Shown: positions 41,601 to 52,824 of the stretch, piece by piece
Position numbering within the stretch: position 1 is the stretch's first letter
Layout: each line of letters starts with the position of its first letter
NCBI GenBank assembly: GCA_027382625.1
Contig: JAJKFJ010021868.1
Span: forward strand, 1 to 64,000
Source: Tetmemena sp. SeJ-2015
Taxonomy: Eukaryota > Ciliophora > Spirotrichea > Sporadotrichida > Oxytrichidae
Direction: 5' to 3'
Length of the DNA: 64,000 nt
The notes under the pieces: generated by a model
Told to the model about the DNA's origin: nothing
The model's database searches: none
What the model saw: only the letters and a program-made list of their open reading frames with translations
Position numbers and translations under genes: made by a program

Positions 41601-44600
41601 AGATAACATACTCACTGTAGATGTAGGTGTAGGGCTTCTCCTTTTCCATTTTGAGCACACTTTTCGCGACATTTGTAATACTCGAGCCGGAAATCTTGTT
41701 GATAATGATCATTGAACTGGTTTTATGATTACATTTTCCATTAATAATTGTAAAATAGAAATGAATTAAGAAAACTTAATAATTAAATATTATTTTAAAA
41801 AATTTAATTGAATGAAAATTAATGTTTTAATGCAAAAGTTTAATTCCATTCTTAAATCATTTCTCTCTAAAGAATTAGTGTTTATCTATACTTAATTAAT
41901 TTCTAGCTAGTCTTAATTTATGTTTGCGCATTCTTAATTAATTTTTAAGACTGAAGTGATTAACTTATTAAGTTTTCTTAATTCATTTCTATTTCTACAA
42001 TTATTAATGGAAAATGTCAATCAGTAACACGCAGTTCAATGACTCATTATCAAGCAAGATTTCGCTGGAACTCTGAGTATTCACAACTGCTCGCGAACGA
42101 AGTGTGCTCAAAATGCGAAGAGGAGAATGCCCTACACCTACATCTACAGTGAGTATGTTATCTCGAAAGCGATGAACACTGAAGTTCAATTCAGCAAAGA
42201 GAATGAGTACGAGAGAAGGCAAAAGATGAGGTAAACTACAGGATAACTGCACATGCAACAAGTTCTATTAAGTCTGCTCTCTCTATGAGTGTGTATAATC
42301 GTACTTTTTTAAATAAATTTTTCCTTCAAATCCAAAAAAAAATTTTATTTAAAAAAAAGTGTTTTTTAAAATTATTATCTTGTACCTTATGAATAAAAGG
42401 TTTATTTTGATTTTTTTTATGAAATTTTAAAATATTGGTGATAGCCATAGCTTGTTTTTAGAAACCCGGGGAATTGTTTTAAAATCTAGTTGTTTATAAA
42501 AAAAAAAATAAAGATAAAAATTTTTTCTTGTGATTTATTATGAAATTTTTACTTTTGGAATAATGTTTTTTTGTTAGTTTTTTCAGCTTGAACTTCAAAT
42601 CCAGCCCTTTCTTGGAAAAAAAATGAGTTTCTTGAAAATCATCTCTCCTCGTTTTTCTTTTGACTTTCTACATTGCAAAATTAAAAAAAAATTATAAAAA
42701 AAAGGAAAAATTCTTTTTTTAAAAAATTGATAAAATAAGAGTGTCAATGAGGATAGCGATTCTGCAGATTCTACAATTCAACTTAGTCCAAAGATTCTCA
42801 TTATGCTATATGCAATTATCGTAGTTGTCAATTTGATCTTCTTCGTTCAAAAATTAAATCAAATTAATACCAAATCATATAAAAAGGGCATTTCAATTTA
42901 GTTTTGTTGTTTCCTTATCATTATGAAACTCTATTTTTGTGTGTGTTTTGGAGTATCTTTTATTTTTAATATAAGAGAGATTAATTCAATGGTTGATGTG
43001 CATGGTGCAATAAGTCCAAGAGAGACTCAGAAGCAAATTCCCAAAGCTGTACATTTTACTTTTCCTGTGCAAGAACCAAAACAAGTTTCTGAAGGAGGTG
43101 CGAATGCATGAACAATATCTTCAAAACCAAAGCAACTTATAGTGCATGATCGATTGTAATGAGGAGTTAATCTTGTATAATAAATAACTTAACTTTCAGA
43201 CTCTAATAATGGAGTATAGACTATCAAGAAAGAGAAAATTCAACTATCTAGTTCCTCTTTAGAGCTCACTAATTGCCACGCTTCTTCATTCCCAACATCG
43301 ACCTCGCCCCTTTCGTCTAGGGTAGGAACTTTGAATTTAAAGCTCTGGCGAATAGCAAAAGATGGCTCTACAATTTGAGAGTGCGGCTTCTATATTATGA
43401 GAGCAGCAGCTATGCGCAATCTACTTTGATTTTTATCTCTATATTCCAATGCTATTACAGAAGTCATGTATCCAGAAGTGGAGCGTGTCCTTTGATTAAG
43501 AGTTACCACTGTTATCTTGATAGCTCAGAGGTGTCATCATAACTGCTTCGTAGCCAGATTAAATTCGGAAAAGCAAGGGAGGATGCTCCTCCTGACTACT
43601 GTTAGAGAGAGAAGAAATAATACTACTCTAGCCTTCTAATTAGTCTAAAATATATTCAGCAAGCTTGAATTTAAAAAATCACTTCCATAATTAAATTAGA
43701 TCATGCACTATTAGAGCGGTTCAATTCTTGTATTGAAAATGCCTAAAATTTTGATTTAATCTGCTTAAGAACGGAGATATATATCTTGATGAGGAGACTC
43801 TCATTAACTTAGAAGACTACTTCAAGCAAGAGCGAATAAATCTTTTTGTATCTTTAAATCTTTAGCGTAAGTTTTTTTTACTTTACTTATATATTTGAAA
43901 AAAGCAATGCTTATATGGATAATTTATAAAAGACAAAAAGAAAACAAGATTGTGAAACTTTGTCTAAGTTTTCCTATTATTCTGAAATTCTCATGCTTTT
44001 TTAGATTAAAATAGCTTAAATTTTCTATTATATTCAATATAAATATATTTTGTTTACTAAAGCTGGTATAAAAGAAGAAAAAGAAATTCCAAGGGAAAGA
44101 GGACATCACTTCATTTTTCAATGGAAAGAGCTATGAGACTACTAAGAAAGCCAAAAAGATAAAGAAAAAGTCAGAATAGAAAAACAAGATATAGATAGTC
44201 AAGGCAGCCTGAAAGCAAAAATAGAAAAGCTTTATGATGAGGACTTAAGCAATCTTTCTACTTTAAATTAAGTACGATAAAAATAAGGTAAAATGCTAAT
44301 GAGTGTTAATTTTAATAGGTTTACTTTAAATCAAAAATAAAAATACAAAATATTTCTTAAAAGTAATCCAATTCAAAGAGAAAGGAAAAATGAAATAAAG
44401 ATTACTTTTTACTTCCATATATTTTGCTATTTTTCAATGTTTAGATAAACACCTTAAATTATTTTTAAAATATTTTCGATAGAAACACTCAACCATCGAA
44501 GTATAAAGCAAAGCTTAAAAAGAAGTTAAGCAAAAGAAGAGTAGTAGAAGCATGAGCAAGTAAAAGAAAGAGAGAAGGCCTGGAACTTAAAACATTTTAA

Positions 44601-44945
44601 ATTCTAATTATTGCAAACATTTCAGAAATGAACTTAATCTCAAAGAATTATATTTCTGCAGTAGACATTAGCAATCTGAAAATAGAGCCTACTCAAACCC
44701 CCATGCTCATATCCAAAAATCTAAAGCTAATGTCTAATTCAGAACAGATGGGATCAAATTTCAAATTTGAAAAGGCATAGTAGAAAAAAAGGAGCTAAGG
44801 AAAGAAAAGCAAAGCCAAAATTTAAAAGACTGAAGAGAAAAAGAAAGCTAGAGTTGCTCTTGATAGTGAAATTGTTAGTCCTTTTAAAGTGTCAGAGAGC
44901 AATTTAGAGGGCAAAGTTAATCCATAAGACTGCGAAGAACAGTGA
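29661..44945 (+). CDS. Gene D: complete giant beta-helix / multi-TM membrane protein
   Basis: ATG 29661 starts a signal peptide (NLRVFLALTLSLLLCVGFSS). From about 30030 a Gln/Asn-rich stretch leads into beta-helix repeats (31627-31940 is uninterrupted, with NGGVIHL and NIGGFAFL; a DCGQSNWLNRS module lies near 34815). A C-terminal block starts at about 39240, with NRAKSGGQLDPIYLAIVD, a Cys-rich module (CELCEDSF ... WPLPGYWR ... CVNEDSC) and CPSKVANSFRLFFVALGVLL. Then follow NHFQLLMMIQIFDINWSK, VFSFDCF, a TM (ILALLPILLIALCLTGCYIY), HPSIVQFMFQNFRC, LWGLGIPFFALVQILI, FLYKGYRKKFFFWEIVIMYR and a TM at about 42790. The Lys-rich tail ends at TGA 44943-44945. Family: ciliate pectin-lyase-fold proteins with a polytopic C-terminus. 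It is probably a cell-surface receptor or adhesin, which is inference. Coding is broken by several IESs, one holding a palindrome. Confidence 0.75.
39979..40049 (+). other. 71-bp IES in gene D (7-bp pointer TATTAAT)
   Basis: TATTAAT at 39972-39978 recurs at 40043-40049. Excision of 39979-40049 converts a broken frame into NIYQCVNEDSCLG in the Cys-rich module, matching genes A and C. The length is not a multiple of three, so removal is needed to keep the frame. There are no GT...AG ends. This is the clearest single IES in the window. Confidence 0.8.
40259..40545 (+). other. Non-coding insert in gene D between TM1 and the NHFQ block
   Basis: The frame after VALGVLLLLFK hits TGA at about 40261. 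Coding resumes near 40545 with SIYLKIIVNHFQ, which is conserved in C (SIYIKIMFNHFQ). The roughly 290 bp between are AT-rich with no coding potential. Exact pointers were not resolved. Confidence 0.55.
41478..42285. repeat. 0.8-kb palindromic element inside gene D
   Basis: The left arm 41478-41782 is the inverted copy of 41966-42285, with a loop of about 183 bp. The ends read TAGAGAGAGCAGACTTA and its complement, each bordered by TA, suggesting a TA target site. The right arm, read on the plus strand, has an open stretch (about 42020-42150) with a C-x2-C ... H-x-H motif (VCSKCEEENALHLHLQ). This resembles the zinc-binding tail near the C-terminus of some non-LTR retrotransposon polyproteins. 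The left arm is a degenerate copy. It lies between the FLYKGYR block and the next TM of D, so it must be removed for D to work. Confidence 0.75.
43240..43690 (-). CDS. Antisense gene piece nested inside gene D
   Basis: The minus strand carries two well-formed frames, one base apart. The upstream one (about 43690-43510) includes SGYEAVMMTPLSYQD. The downstream one (about 43530-43240) includes NQRTRSTSGYMTS, ALEYRDKNQSRLRI and VPTLDERGEVDVGNEEAW, ending SSKEELDS and TGA (43240-43242). GC content and codon use are clearly coding, and no homologue in A or C lies at this position. A perfect 11-bp inverted repeat, AGTGCATGATC, brackets the region (about 43141 and about 43703). No family recognised, and the start is not found. 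Confidence 0.5.
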
Positions 44946-45503
44946 CTTTTGTAAAGAGACACATCAGTCAAAATATGGTTGAATAATTAGATATATTTTC
45001 ATTTCTCTAAATATTTTTCCAACTGAGCTTAAGCAATTAATGCTTAAGTTTAATATTATTTTCTTAAAGCAAAAGTTAATTAATTTCATTTAAATCAACA
45101 GAGTTTTTATTTCGGGGTTTCTATAAATTATTAATTTTTTTAAAAAATAAAAACTATACTTGGAGTTAACTCTCTATCTATATTTTATTGTATGAAAATT
45201 AAGTTAAAAATCTTCTAAATTTATACCTAATCTCTTGAAGAACGAAATATTCGTTTAAAAATTATTGTATCTAATTTAAAATTAAAATTTTATCCAAGTA
45301 GATTTTAATATCCATTTTGAGAAAAAAAGTTTTATTAAGATTGCTGATATTGATTCAGAATAATCTAATTTTGTATTTTTTAGGTTTAAATTTATTTTAG
45401 CAAATTTTCCTCTCATTAAGAAAGACAGGATAAAATCTTTTAAAAATTTAATTTTTTAAATTTCTACCTCTAAAAATTAACTTCAATAAATTAGTGCTTT
45501 TCT
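44946..45503. other. Intergenic, convergent 3' ends
   Basis: AT-rich sequence between the TGA of gene D and the TGA of the minus-strand four-TM gene. I see no coding sequence, repeat or RNA here. Confidence 0.5.
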
Positions 45504-46580
45504 TCAAGCACTAATAGTCTGCTCTTCGTAGTTTCTTTGAGCCTTCTTAAATCTCGAGAAGACACAAGTGAAGAGGAAGCATCCTATTACATAGAAGACG
45601 ATCAAGCTAGTGCATTTCATTATAACCATGAGCTCAAATCTCCATATAAGTTCTTGGTCGTTTAATTCATCGCTGCTCTAATGATGGGATTTTGTGTGGG
45701 ATGAGGGTGCGAGATCTACAGAATTGGGATCAGAGGAATTGTACTGCTGCTCGAATCTATTCTAAGCATTCTTTGTAATCAACAAAAGCAAAAGCCCATA
45801 GAAAATACTGCTAACTATTTAGATCATGATGAAGCATTTCACTTTATCCTCTAGTTATTTCGTACTTTTGCCTTGAGTCTTGAACTTAGCTATGTCGTAG
45901 TCAGCACTTCATAATTTACTTAAAAAATAAATGTCAAACTTCTATTAGACTTGATGTACTTAAGACCTTTGTAGATATGTTTGGTGCAATATATTCCTTG
46001 AATGCAAGTCAGAGTGCCAATGACTATGGATATTCCTGTTATTAAAAGAAGTGTGTTGGGGTCGAAAGTAAATTTGAATGGTTTAATTTCAGACCCATTT
46101 TCATTCTGTTAAACATCTTCTTCACTAGGCGAGTGCTGATTCCCATAAGAAAAACTATAAAATTCTTTTAGCCATGTTTGTCTATGATGATTGAATAGTT
46201 TTTAGTCTTAACATAGTACAAAAGATTCGTAATGTCATAATAAACCTAGCTGAAGCCACTGACTACTGCTATCAAGCTTAGTAGGAAAAGGAATACTCCC
46301 CATCTCTTTGCTTAAGTTTCATATTCAAAGATCTTCTCTTCTTTTTTAACTTCAAGCCCCTTGTTGCCATCCATTATTGAACTATTTTGAATAGATGCTT
46401 TTGTATATTCCCTGGAATCTTCTTATTCAAGTGAGTCTTAATAATAATTTAAAGAGCAATAACCTTAATAATTTTAAAGTCTTGGACATAAGAAGTTGGA
46501 TAGATTTCTGAGTCTCTGGAGGATTCTAAATTTGCAACTTCATAATCTGGGCTGTGCATTTCACCATTTTATTGCTTCAT
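45504..46580 (-). CDS. Four-TM membrane protein
   Basis: From ATG 46580 (MKQQNGEMHSPDYEVANLES) the minus strand gives an acidic cytoplasmic-like N-terminus, then four hydrophobic helices: WGVFLFLLSLIAVVSGF, TLLLITGISIVIGTL, MIQIVSSIFYGLLLLLI and SLIVFYVIGCFLFTCVF. A polar region (NSSDPNSVDLAPSSHTK) lies between TM3 and TM4. The C-terminus is EEQTISA and TGA 45504-45506. One 35-nt GT-AG intron (45885-45919) is needed between TM2 and TM3. At least two further frame changes (near 46440 and 46220) imply more introns, IESs or indels. Topology resembles tetraspan proteins, but no diagnostic tetraspanin CCG motif is seen. It is tail-to-tail with gene D. Confidence 0.6.
45885..45919 (-). other. 35-nt GT-AG intron in the four-TM gene
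   Basis: On the minus strand the insert starts GTAAATTATG and ends CTAAG. Its removal joins SLTFIFQ to FKTQGKSTKQLE in phase 0, without stops. Confidence 0.55.
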
Positions 46581-47771
46581 TTTGTTATTTCAAATTGATT
46601 ATGTTTATTTCCTTTCTCTTCTAAATATTTCTGCTCTAATTTTTTAATTTTTCATAATGAAAAACTGGAAAAAATTTGAGACCAATTTATTTGAGAATTA
46701 AATCTGAAGAATCGAAAAGCAATTCATCATTTCACTTATTGTTTAATAATAAAGAATCTATTTAAAATAATAATTGAGAAAGATTCTTATTATAAAATTT
46801 ATAATTATCTATCACTCTTTCTTAGTGACATTAGAAATAGTAAAAAAGAAATTTATTTATGATAATCAAAACTTTAATGAATTTAACTTCAGGACAATAT
46901 TCATTAGCTATTCTCATCACTTTATTTTTCCTTTAGCCTCTGTGAAGAAAACTGAGAAAAGCTATTGTCGTTTTAGCTTACAGCCTATGCATTATTGATT
47001 TATTATTTTTCGCATTTGAAATTTAAAATCCATTTTATTAATCTTCTTCATCGTCTGCTTATTATATTTCTTATATTAAAATAGCTTTGTATTTAATTTA
47101 CAGATATCTCTAATTCATGGATTAAAAAATGAAATTTGATAGGATTTAAAAAACTAAATTTCTAATGCTTCTTAAAATAAGCAATTTAAAATTTCAAAAG
47201 GCCTTGGATTTAAAAACATTAAAATGAGGAAACTTATTCTTTTTAATATATTTCTTTGATTAATCGTTTATTAATAGAAGTGGGGTTCTTTTGCAAATAA
47301 TTTACTGATTTAAAAAGAAGTGCTGACAAATTTTATGTTTAAATGTCACATAGATTATTATATTTTGAGTTTATTCCTATCTTGACCGTCTTTTTCTTAT
47401 CGAATATGTTCTTTTTGACTGCTGATTAATTAACCATAAAAATAAAAATAGGTTTATACAATTCTTAAACATAAAATTGCAAAAACACACAAACTCAATA
47501 ACTATGTCAATAAAAGGTATTTGAAGCAAATAATTTAAGAATATAAAAAGAGTTAAGCATCCATAATAATTAAGAACAAAGCGAGAAATATGATAAGAAT
47601 AGTTAATTTAATTATACGTTCAAACAATTTTTTAGAAAAGTAAAAAGTTAATAACAATTTAATAAATATAATGCATCTCCTCGTCTTTTATATTTTGGTA
47701 AAGCTGATTTTAAATTCGAATTATATATTTCAGACTTTATTCAAATAATTTACTCAAGGCTTAAATTTAAA
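46581..47771. other. Intergenic, AT-rich
   Basis: No coding stretch I can support between the start of the four-TM gene and the stop of gene E. Confidence 0.45.
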
Positions 47772-50573
47772 TCATTAATCTAGTTAAATATTGATTTTAA
47801 GTGATTCATCTATCACATTGTCTTTCACATAATTCAGCAAGAAATTCTATTTCTCATTCAAAGCAACCCTTTAGAAAATTTTCACCTTTTAGAGAGTCTT
47901 AATTATAGCGATTATTTCAAGTTAAGACTTTATCAGTCTCTTTGCATTTCTGCTTATTGCAACTTGAGAGTCTGAAATTTTGCAACAGCAACAAAAAATG
48001 GAACGAAAGCTCCTCGGAAAGCTTAAGTACAATTGATTTCTAGCATATTTTATGTTTGGACTCTTCATTTGCATGATTTATTGAATTATTAAATGAGGCT
48101 AAACAATTTTCCTCTCTTAAGGTAGTTCTTCAGTTTTCAGTATTTTACGTTATGAACTTTAAATTTTCTTTTTTGGCTTTAAGTTTAATTTTTCTGCTTA
48201 TTTGGATTTGATATAATCAATAATTTAATAAGAGTTCAAATTGCATTTAGTAGATTCTCATAACAAGTATTGATAAAATTTATCTACTATTCTTATCGTT
48301 CTTTCGGCGGTTTAGTATCTCTTTATAAATTATAGAATATATGGAATTTAGAGGTATTTTAGTATTCATAAATTTTAAATATGATTTTCAAATTTTAGTT
48401 TTATTCTATTTAATATTCTTTTGCTTGCTTACTAAGCTCAAGCTTGAAAAATCTTCACTTAAATATATAATAAAGGCCTGTAAATATATTGAACAAATAA
48501 TTTTTTGCTTCACTTCTTGCTTCGTATTTTTATTCTTGAGACTTTGATCCGTCTTTGTTTACCTTACTTGCCTGCTAAGTTGACTATGTGTTTTTTGACT
48601 TTTCCTCATTTTTATAATTGGCTAATTACTTTTTCTTATTTTTAATTTTGAGAACCTTGCTAATGAAAGACTAATGCATCAGGTTCTACTAAAGCTTAGT
48701 TAGAAATATTTTAGCAAAGAGAGCCACTACAGATGATATACCTCCAGTGCTTAATTATGAAAAATATGTTAAAACACTATTTAAATACATATTGTGTATT
48801 TAATATAAAATTGCACACTTTTAAAAGATTAGAAAATTTGTTATCTTACTAAAAATTCTAAATCATTGAAGAAGTCTTGGTTAGAGGATTTAATTTAAAA
48901 CAAAATCCTTAAATTAAACTCTCTTATTATAGTATAACATCATGATCTTTCTCTATTTGAAATATTATATGAGTGCTACTCAATGAATCAAGTAGGCTTC
49001 TTACAGTCTCTGGAAGATTTTTGCTTCTTTGAAGATTGGAGGACATTTATATATGCGAGCTGTTAAGAAAATGAGTCTTTCATCATTTGTAATTCTCCCT
49101 TGGTCGCGCTTAAAATTCTTAAGTCTTAGTTTTGAAACATAGGACCTACCCAAGACTCCTTCTGAGAGTACTTAGTCAACTGACACTTCAATACTTTGAG
49201 ACTGTGTCGTCCCTTCCAATACTCCCAAAATTTATTAATTTATCTCCACTTTCACTGCTTCCTCTCCAAACGAAGATGCGTCGAAATAAACTTATGTCAT
49301 AAATCGAATGCAAACTGTTGAGTTCATTAGAAATTACTTATCAATAAATTGTTTAATATTTTTTATGCCCTGCAAAACAAATTTATAAATTATTATATCG
49401 ACTGGGAAATTATAAATCTCAACTTTCGTAAATTAGTATTCATTCTTACATGTTTACTGATTCATGATAAGCACTCTTATTTAGGAGTTATAAAGTATTA
49501 AGTCCAGGAAATCAGAGTCATAGCAAGTATAATTCTTGCCCTAACTTTGCAGCATCAAATCAGTGCACTTCACAATCAACACAGACAAATAATTTTCTCA
49601 CAATTTAATTTACTCTGAGATAGAAATTGAAATAATTTTTATGTCCTTCAGTGTCTGCTTTAATCTTAAAGTCTATCTCTTTAGGGCAAAAGACTTAATT
49701 CTATATTTCTTTAGATGGATTTTTATTATATATAATTTTAAAAGGATTAACATCAAAGCCTAGAAATCGAGTTGAATCGCAGGGAACAGATTCTATTTCT
49801 CAAGTTTAGTAATCTCCATTTTCATCTTATGCTTCAATTAATCAAGGAAAGGAAAATAGAAAACTATCTCTAATAATTAAAGAATAATAAACTCAAAAAG
49901 AATAGCATGATAATATAAGAAGTAAGATTTCTTCGAATAATTTCGAAAATTTTATTATTTATAAATTTTTAAAATAAATCTATTTTCTTTGTTATTACAA
50001 CCATTTTAAAAAATAAAGCAATCATGGCTATTATTATTAGTGATGCTCTAGGATTTAGTTTATTTTTAAGTAAAATATAAACTATAGTAAGAGTAGAAGA
50101 AATTGATTGAGATCATTCGTTCAATTTCAATTGGATATAAGGGGGCGCGATATGATATTCCAATGTCAAAAATGTCTTGAGTTAAATGAATTGCTTCTCC
50201 TTCATCTGACTTGTCTAATCTCAAAGTTTGAGTTACAATGTTCTATTCTCTATGGAACTTAAAAATACGAATGAATTATGATAAATATTCTAATTAGGTA
50301 TGTGTTGCTATTTCCCATATCTTAATCATCTTAACTTCTTTTTTTAATTTTTACCTAGAAGTAAATGTATTTTGAAATTTATCATAGATTATTATGGTAG
50401 ACATCTATCAGACCATACGCGAAATAGGCTAACAGTAGGATTCTTGTAATGATGGTAAACAATCCTCCAAGCGCTGTCTTAAAAGTGTCCTGTCCTTTGT
50501 AGGTCAAGCCTATGGGGCTGCCATACATATCTGTGGATTTGACTATTTTTGCGATTTTCCTAAACAATCTCAT
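47772..50573 (-). CDS. Gene E: ciliate membrane protein of the DIYG/FKGQ family
   Basis: ATG 50573 begins MRLFRKIAKIVKSTDMYG, then SPIGLTYKGQ, a GG turn and the first TM (ITRILLLAYFAYGLIDVY). Further minus-strand blocks: DIGISYRAPLYPIEIERM (about 50170), VPCDSTRFLGF and CPKEIDFKIKAD (about 49780-49690), FNFYLR|CTDLMLQSQ across a 46-nt intron, VYFDASSFGEE (about 49290), ESWVGPMFQ (about 49150), and a C-terminal SIFCCCCKISDSQ with an amphipathic tail ending at TGA 47772-47774. The block order matches a large hypotrich-type family of proteins with an N-terminal TM, an extracellular Cys-containing domain and a cytoplasmic tail. The function is unknown. An in-frame TGA (49800-49802) and a frame change near 49240 are unexplained. 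Confidence 0.65.
49568..49613 (-). other. 46-nt GT-AG intron in gene E
   Basis: On the minus strand it starts GTAAATTAAA and ends TGTGAAG. Splicing joins NFYLR to CTDLMLQ in phase 0 and gives the LRC motif also seen in gene F (NYLRCD). Confidence 0.6.
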
Positions 50574-51728
50574 CTACTATTTTTGGTAGTCTGATTCGGC
50601 TCAAATTTAATTTATTAATGGATTTTAAATGAATCAAAAGGAAAAATTAAGAAGATAATTTAAATGTGTTTAGCCATATTAAACTTTATATTTTTTATTT
50701 AAAGATAAATAAGCTGGAAAAAGATAATAGTTACTTTAATAGGTAAATAAACTCAATATAAAAATAAGGTCAAATTTTTTTATCTGCATTTCGAATTAAA
50801 ATAAAATGAAGATTATTCCTGTAATTAAATAAAAAATAAGCAGATTTAGATTATAATTCTTCCATTACATAGGATAATAATTTCGGTTTCTTAACTAGAC
50901 TGTAATAAGTGCTGGTTTTGAAATTGATTATTAATTACATTCCTCAAATTTTACTTTACTTTACTTTACTATAATTCTTTCAAAAATTAGTTAAAGTTTA
51001 TTCAAGAAAATAATTTATATCTAACCAACAAAATTAATGCCAAATGAAACATAAAAGAGCTTAGTAAAGTTAATTTTTTAATCCTTATTAAACTAAATTT
51101 GGGTAATATTATAGTTTAATTAAACTTTTTACAGTAAAGTAGATGCAAATACCAATACTATTTATTCAATTCTTTGGCACTTTTCAAACATTTTAAGTAT
51201 GTATATTTAACGCTTTTTACTCTATATTTCAATCAATCATCTATATACTTTAAAACGAGTTTGATTTTAAAATAACTTTGAAAATAAAAATATCGATTTT
51301 TTTGTGTAAAAATACAAGGAGAAAAAAAACATGATCAAAATAGAATTTAAGAATTTTAGCCTTATAATCAATTTCTTTTGCAGCATAAGAATTCTTCTTT
51401 CAAATTTTTATCAAGCTCCTGTACTTAATTCGAAATTAATAATTTCATAAATTTAATTTGATTAAACTTCATAATTAGATACAGTATTCATATTTAGAAA
51501 GGAATAAATTATTCAATTTGTTATTCTTAAAATTCATTTAGGTTTATTAATATTTTGAATGGAATTATTTGTCCATTTGCAAACAAAATCCTTTAAATCA
51601 AAATGAAGTGTTTATTATTTAAAGAACTTCTACTACTTAATATGATGTTTAGGGTATTGTTGTTGTTATAATTACAAATTTATCAGTAATTAATCTATCA
51701 GGGACATATATATAGAGAGATATATACT
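50574..51728. promoter_or_regulatory. Divergent intergenic region between genes E and F
   Basis: The start codons of E (minus) and F (plus) point away from each other across 1.15 kb of AT-rich DNA, so both promoters should lie here. The only repeat seen is about four tandem copies of ACTTT near 50950-50971. No recognisable core promoter elements. Confidence 0.35.
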
Positions 51729-51854
51729 ATGGGCTTTACCAAAAAATTCTAAAGAGTCCTCAGATCAAGTGACATCTATGGAACTCCTATCAATCTCACT
51801 TTCAAGGGGCAAGAAACATTCAAGACTACTCTTGGTGGCTCCTACACCATTATA
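51729..51854 (+). CDS. Gene F segment 1: N-terminus of a DIYG/FKGQ family protein
   Basis: ATG 51729 starts MGFTKKFQRVLRSSDIYG, then TPINLTFKGQETFKTTLGG and SYTII. This is the family signature and aligns directly with the start of gene E. Coding stops at TATA (51851-51854). In E the protein runs on without break into TRILLLAYFAYGLIDVY. In F the matching segment lies 1.9 kb downstream, also at a TATA. Confidence 0.75.
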
Positions 51855-52340
51855 GTTTAAAATTTTAATTAAATTATTTCTAAGATTAAGTTGAAAATGT
51901 ATTTTTAGATAAATGAAAAACTGTTTTAATCTAATGGCAGCATAAATTTCTGGTTTGTACTCTCGCTAAAGATTCTTGAGGGCAAATTAAAAGCTAAAAT
52001 CCTTATCATCATACTTAGTTTCAACGACTGCTTATTTAACTATTTTTTTATTTATTTAAAAGGCCATTTGATTATCTAATAAGGTGAAATCTTTGAAATA
52101 CAGAAGAATGTAATGATTAATTAACTTTGACATCTTAAAATGATGATTAAATTATATTAAATTGTCTATTGATTAATTAGGAAAAATATATTTTAATGTA
52201 TTCATTTAGAAATGGATATTTTGAGTTCCAATAGAGGTCTTTTACTCTTTTTAGTCTATCAATTATTTAGCTTAATATTGCAAAGGTGAAATTAAAGTAA
52301 TTTATAGCATAAGAACTAGAATTATTGACATTAATAAACA

Positions 52341-52414
52341 TATACGCTCACTATACGCTCATATACGCTCTCTATACGCTCTCTATACGCTCAGTATACG
52401 CTCACTATACGCTC
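52341..52414 (+). repeat. Seven tandem copies of TATACGCTC
   Basis: TATACGCTC starts at 52341, 52352, 52362, 52373, 52384, 52395 and 52406, with 1-2 bp spacers (unit 10-11 bp). It lies in the non-coding gap between F segments 1 and 2, which should be eliminated from the mature gene. Confidence 0.9.
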
Positions 52415-52824
52415 TAATAAAATAAGCTTATATATAAATTAATTGTTAATAGATTAATTAAATTACTTCATAAAGATGGAGTTTGCTTATTTATTACGTA
52501 TTATTTTAGGGATAGTATATTTATTATTACCAAGAAGTTTAATCTCTTTAGAGAAAACCTATTAGGCTGGTAGTAAATTTAATTAAGATAATAATTTATG
52601 TGATTTAATTTAAGATGCCATCTTTATCAAGAATAGTTAATAAGAAATTAATTAAAGTTTATAAATTACTTGTTATTAATTAAGTAATAGAGTAATTCTT
52701 AATAAAGTCACTCAAAATACTTCTCTGATATCGATTTTATCTTGTCTTAAATCAAGCGTCAGTTCTAGGATGTCCTCAACTATAATTGATTTTTAAATTT
52801 TGATTAAGGGATTTTATAGATCAT

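Noticed and set aside
42920..43780. A long plus-strand frame through the nested region if TGA is sense
   Set aside because: The minus strand there gives better coding blocks without using TGA, so the plus frame is most likely chance. The plus-strand 62-residue ORF at 42923-43111 was left out for lack of support.
47780..48600. A plus-strand frame that looks like a membrane protein if TGA is read as Trp
   Set aside because: The minus strand of the same DNA encodes the conserved C-terminus of gene E (CCCCKISDSQ...). The conserved Trp positions I checked in this window use TGG, and genes A, C and D end at TGA. The plus frame is a shadow.
52341..52414. CRISPR-like array
   Set aside because: Units are 9 bp with 1-2 bp spacers. 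This is a simple tandem repeat in a eukaryotic genome.
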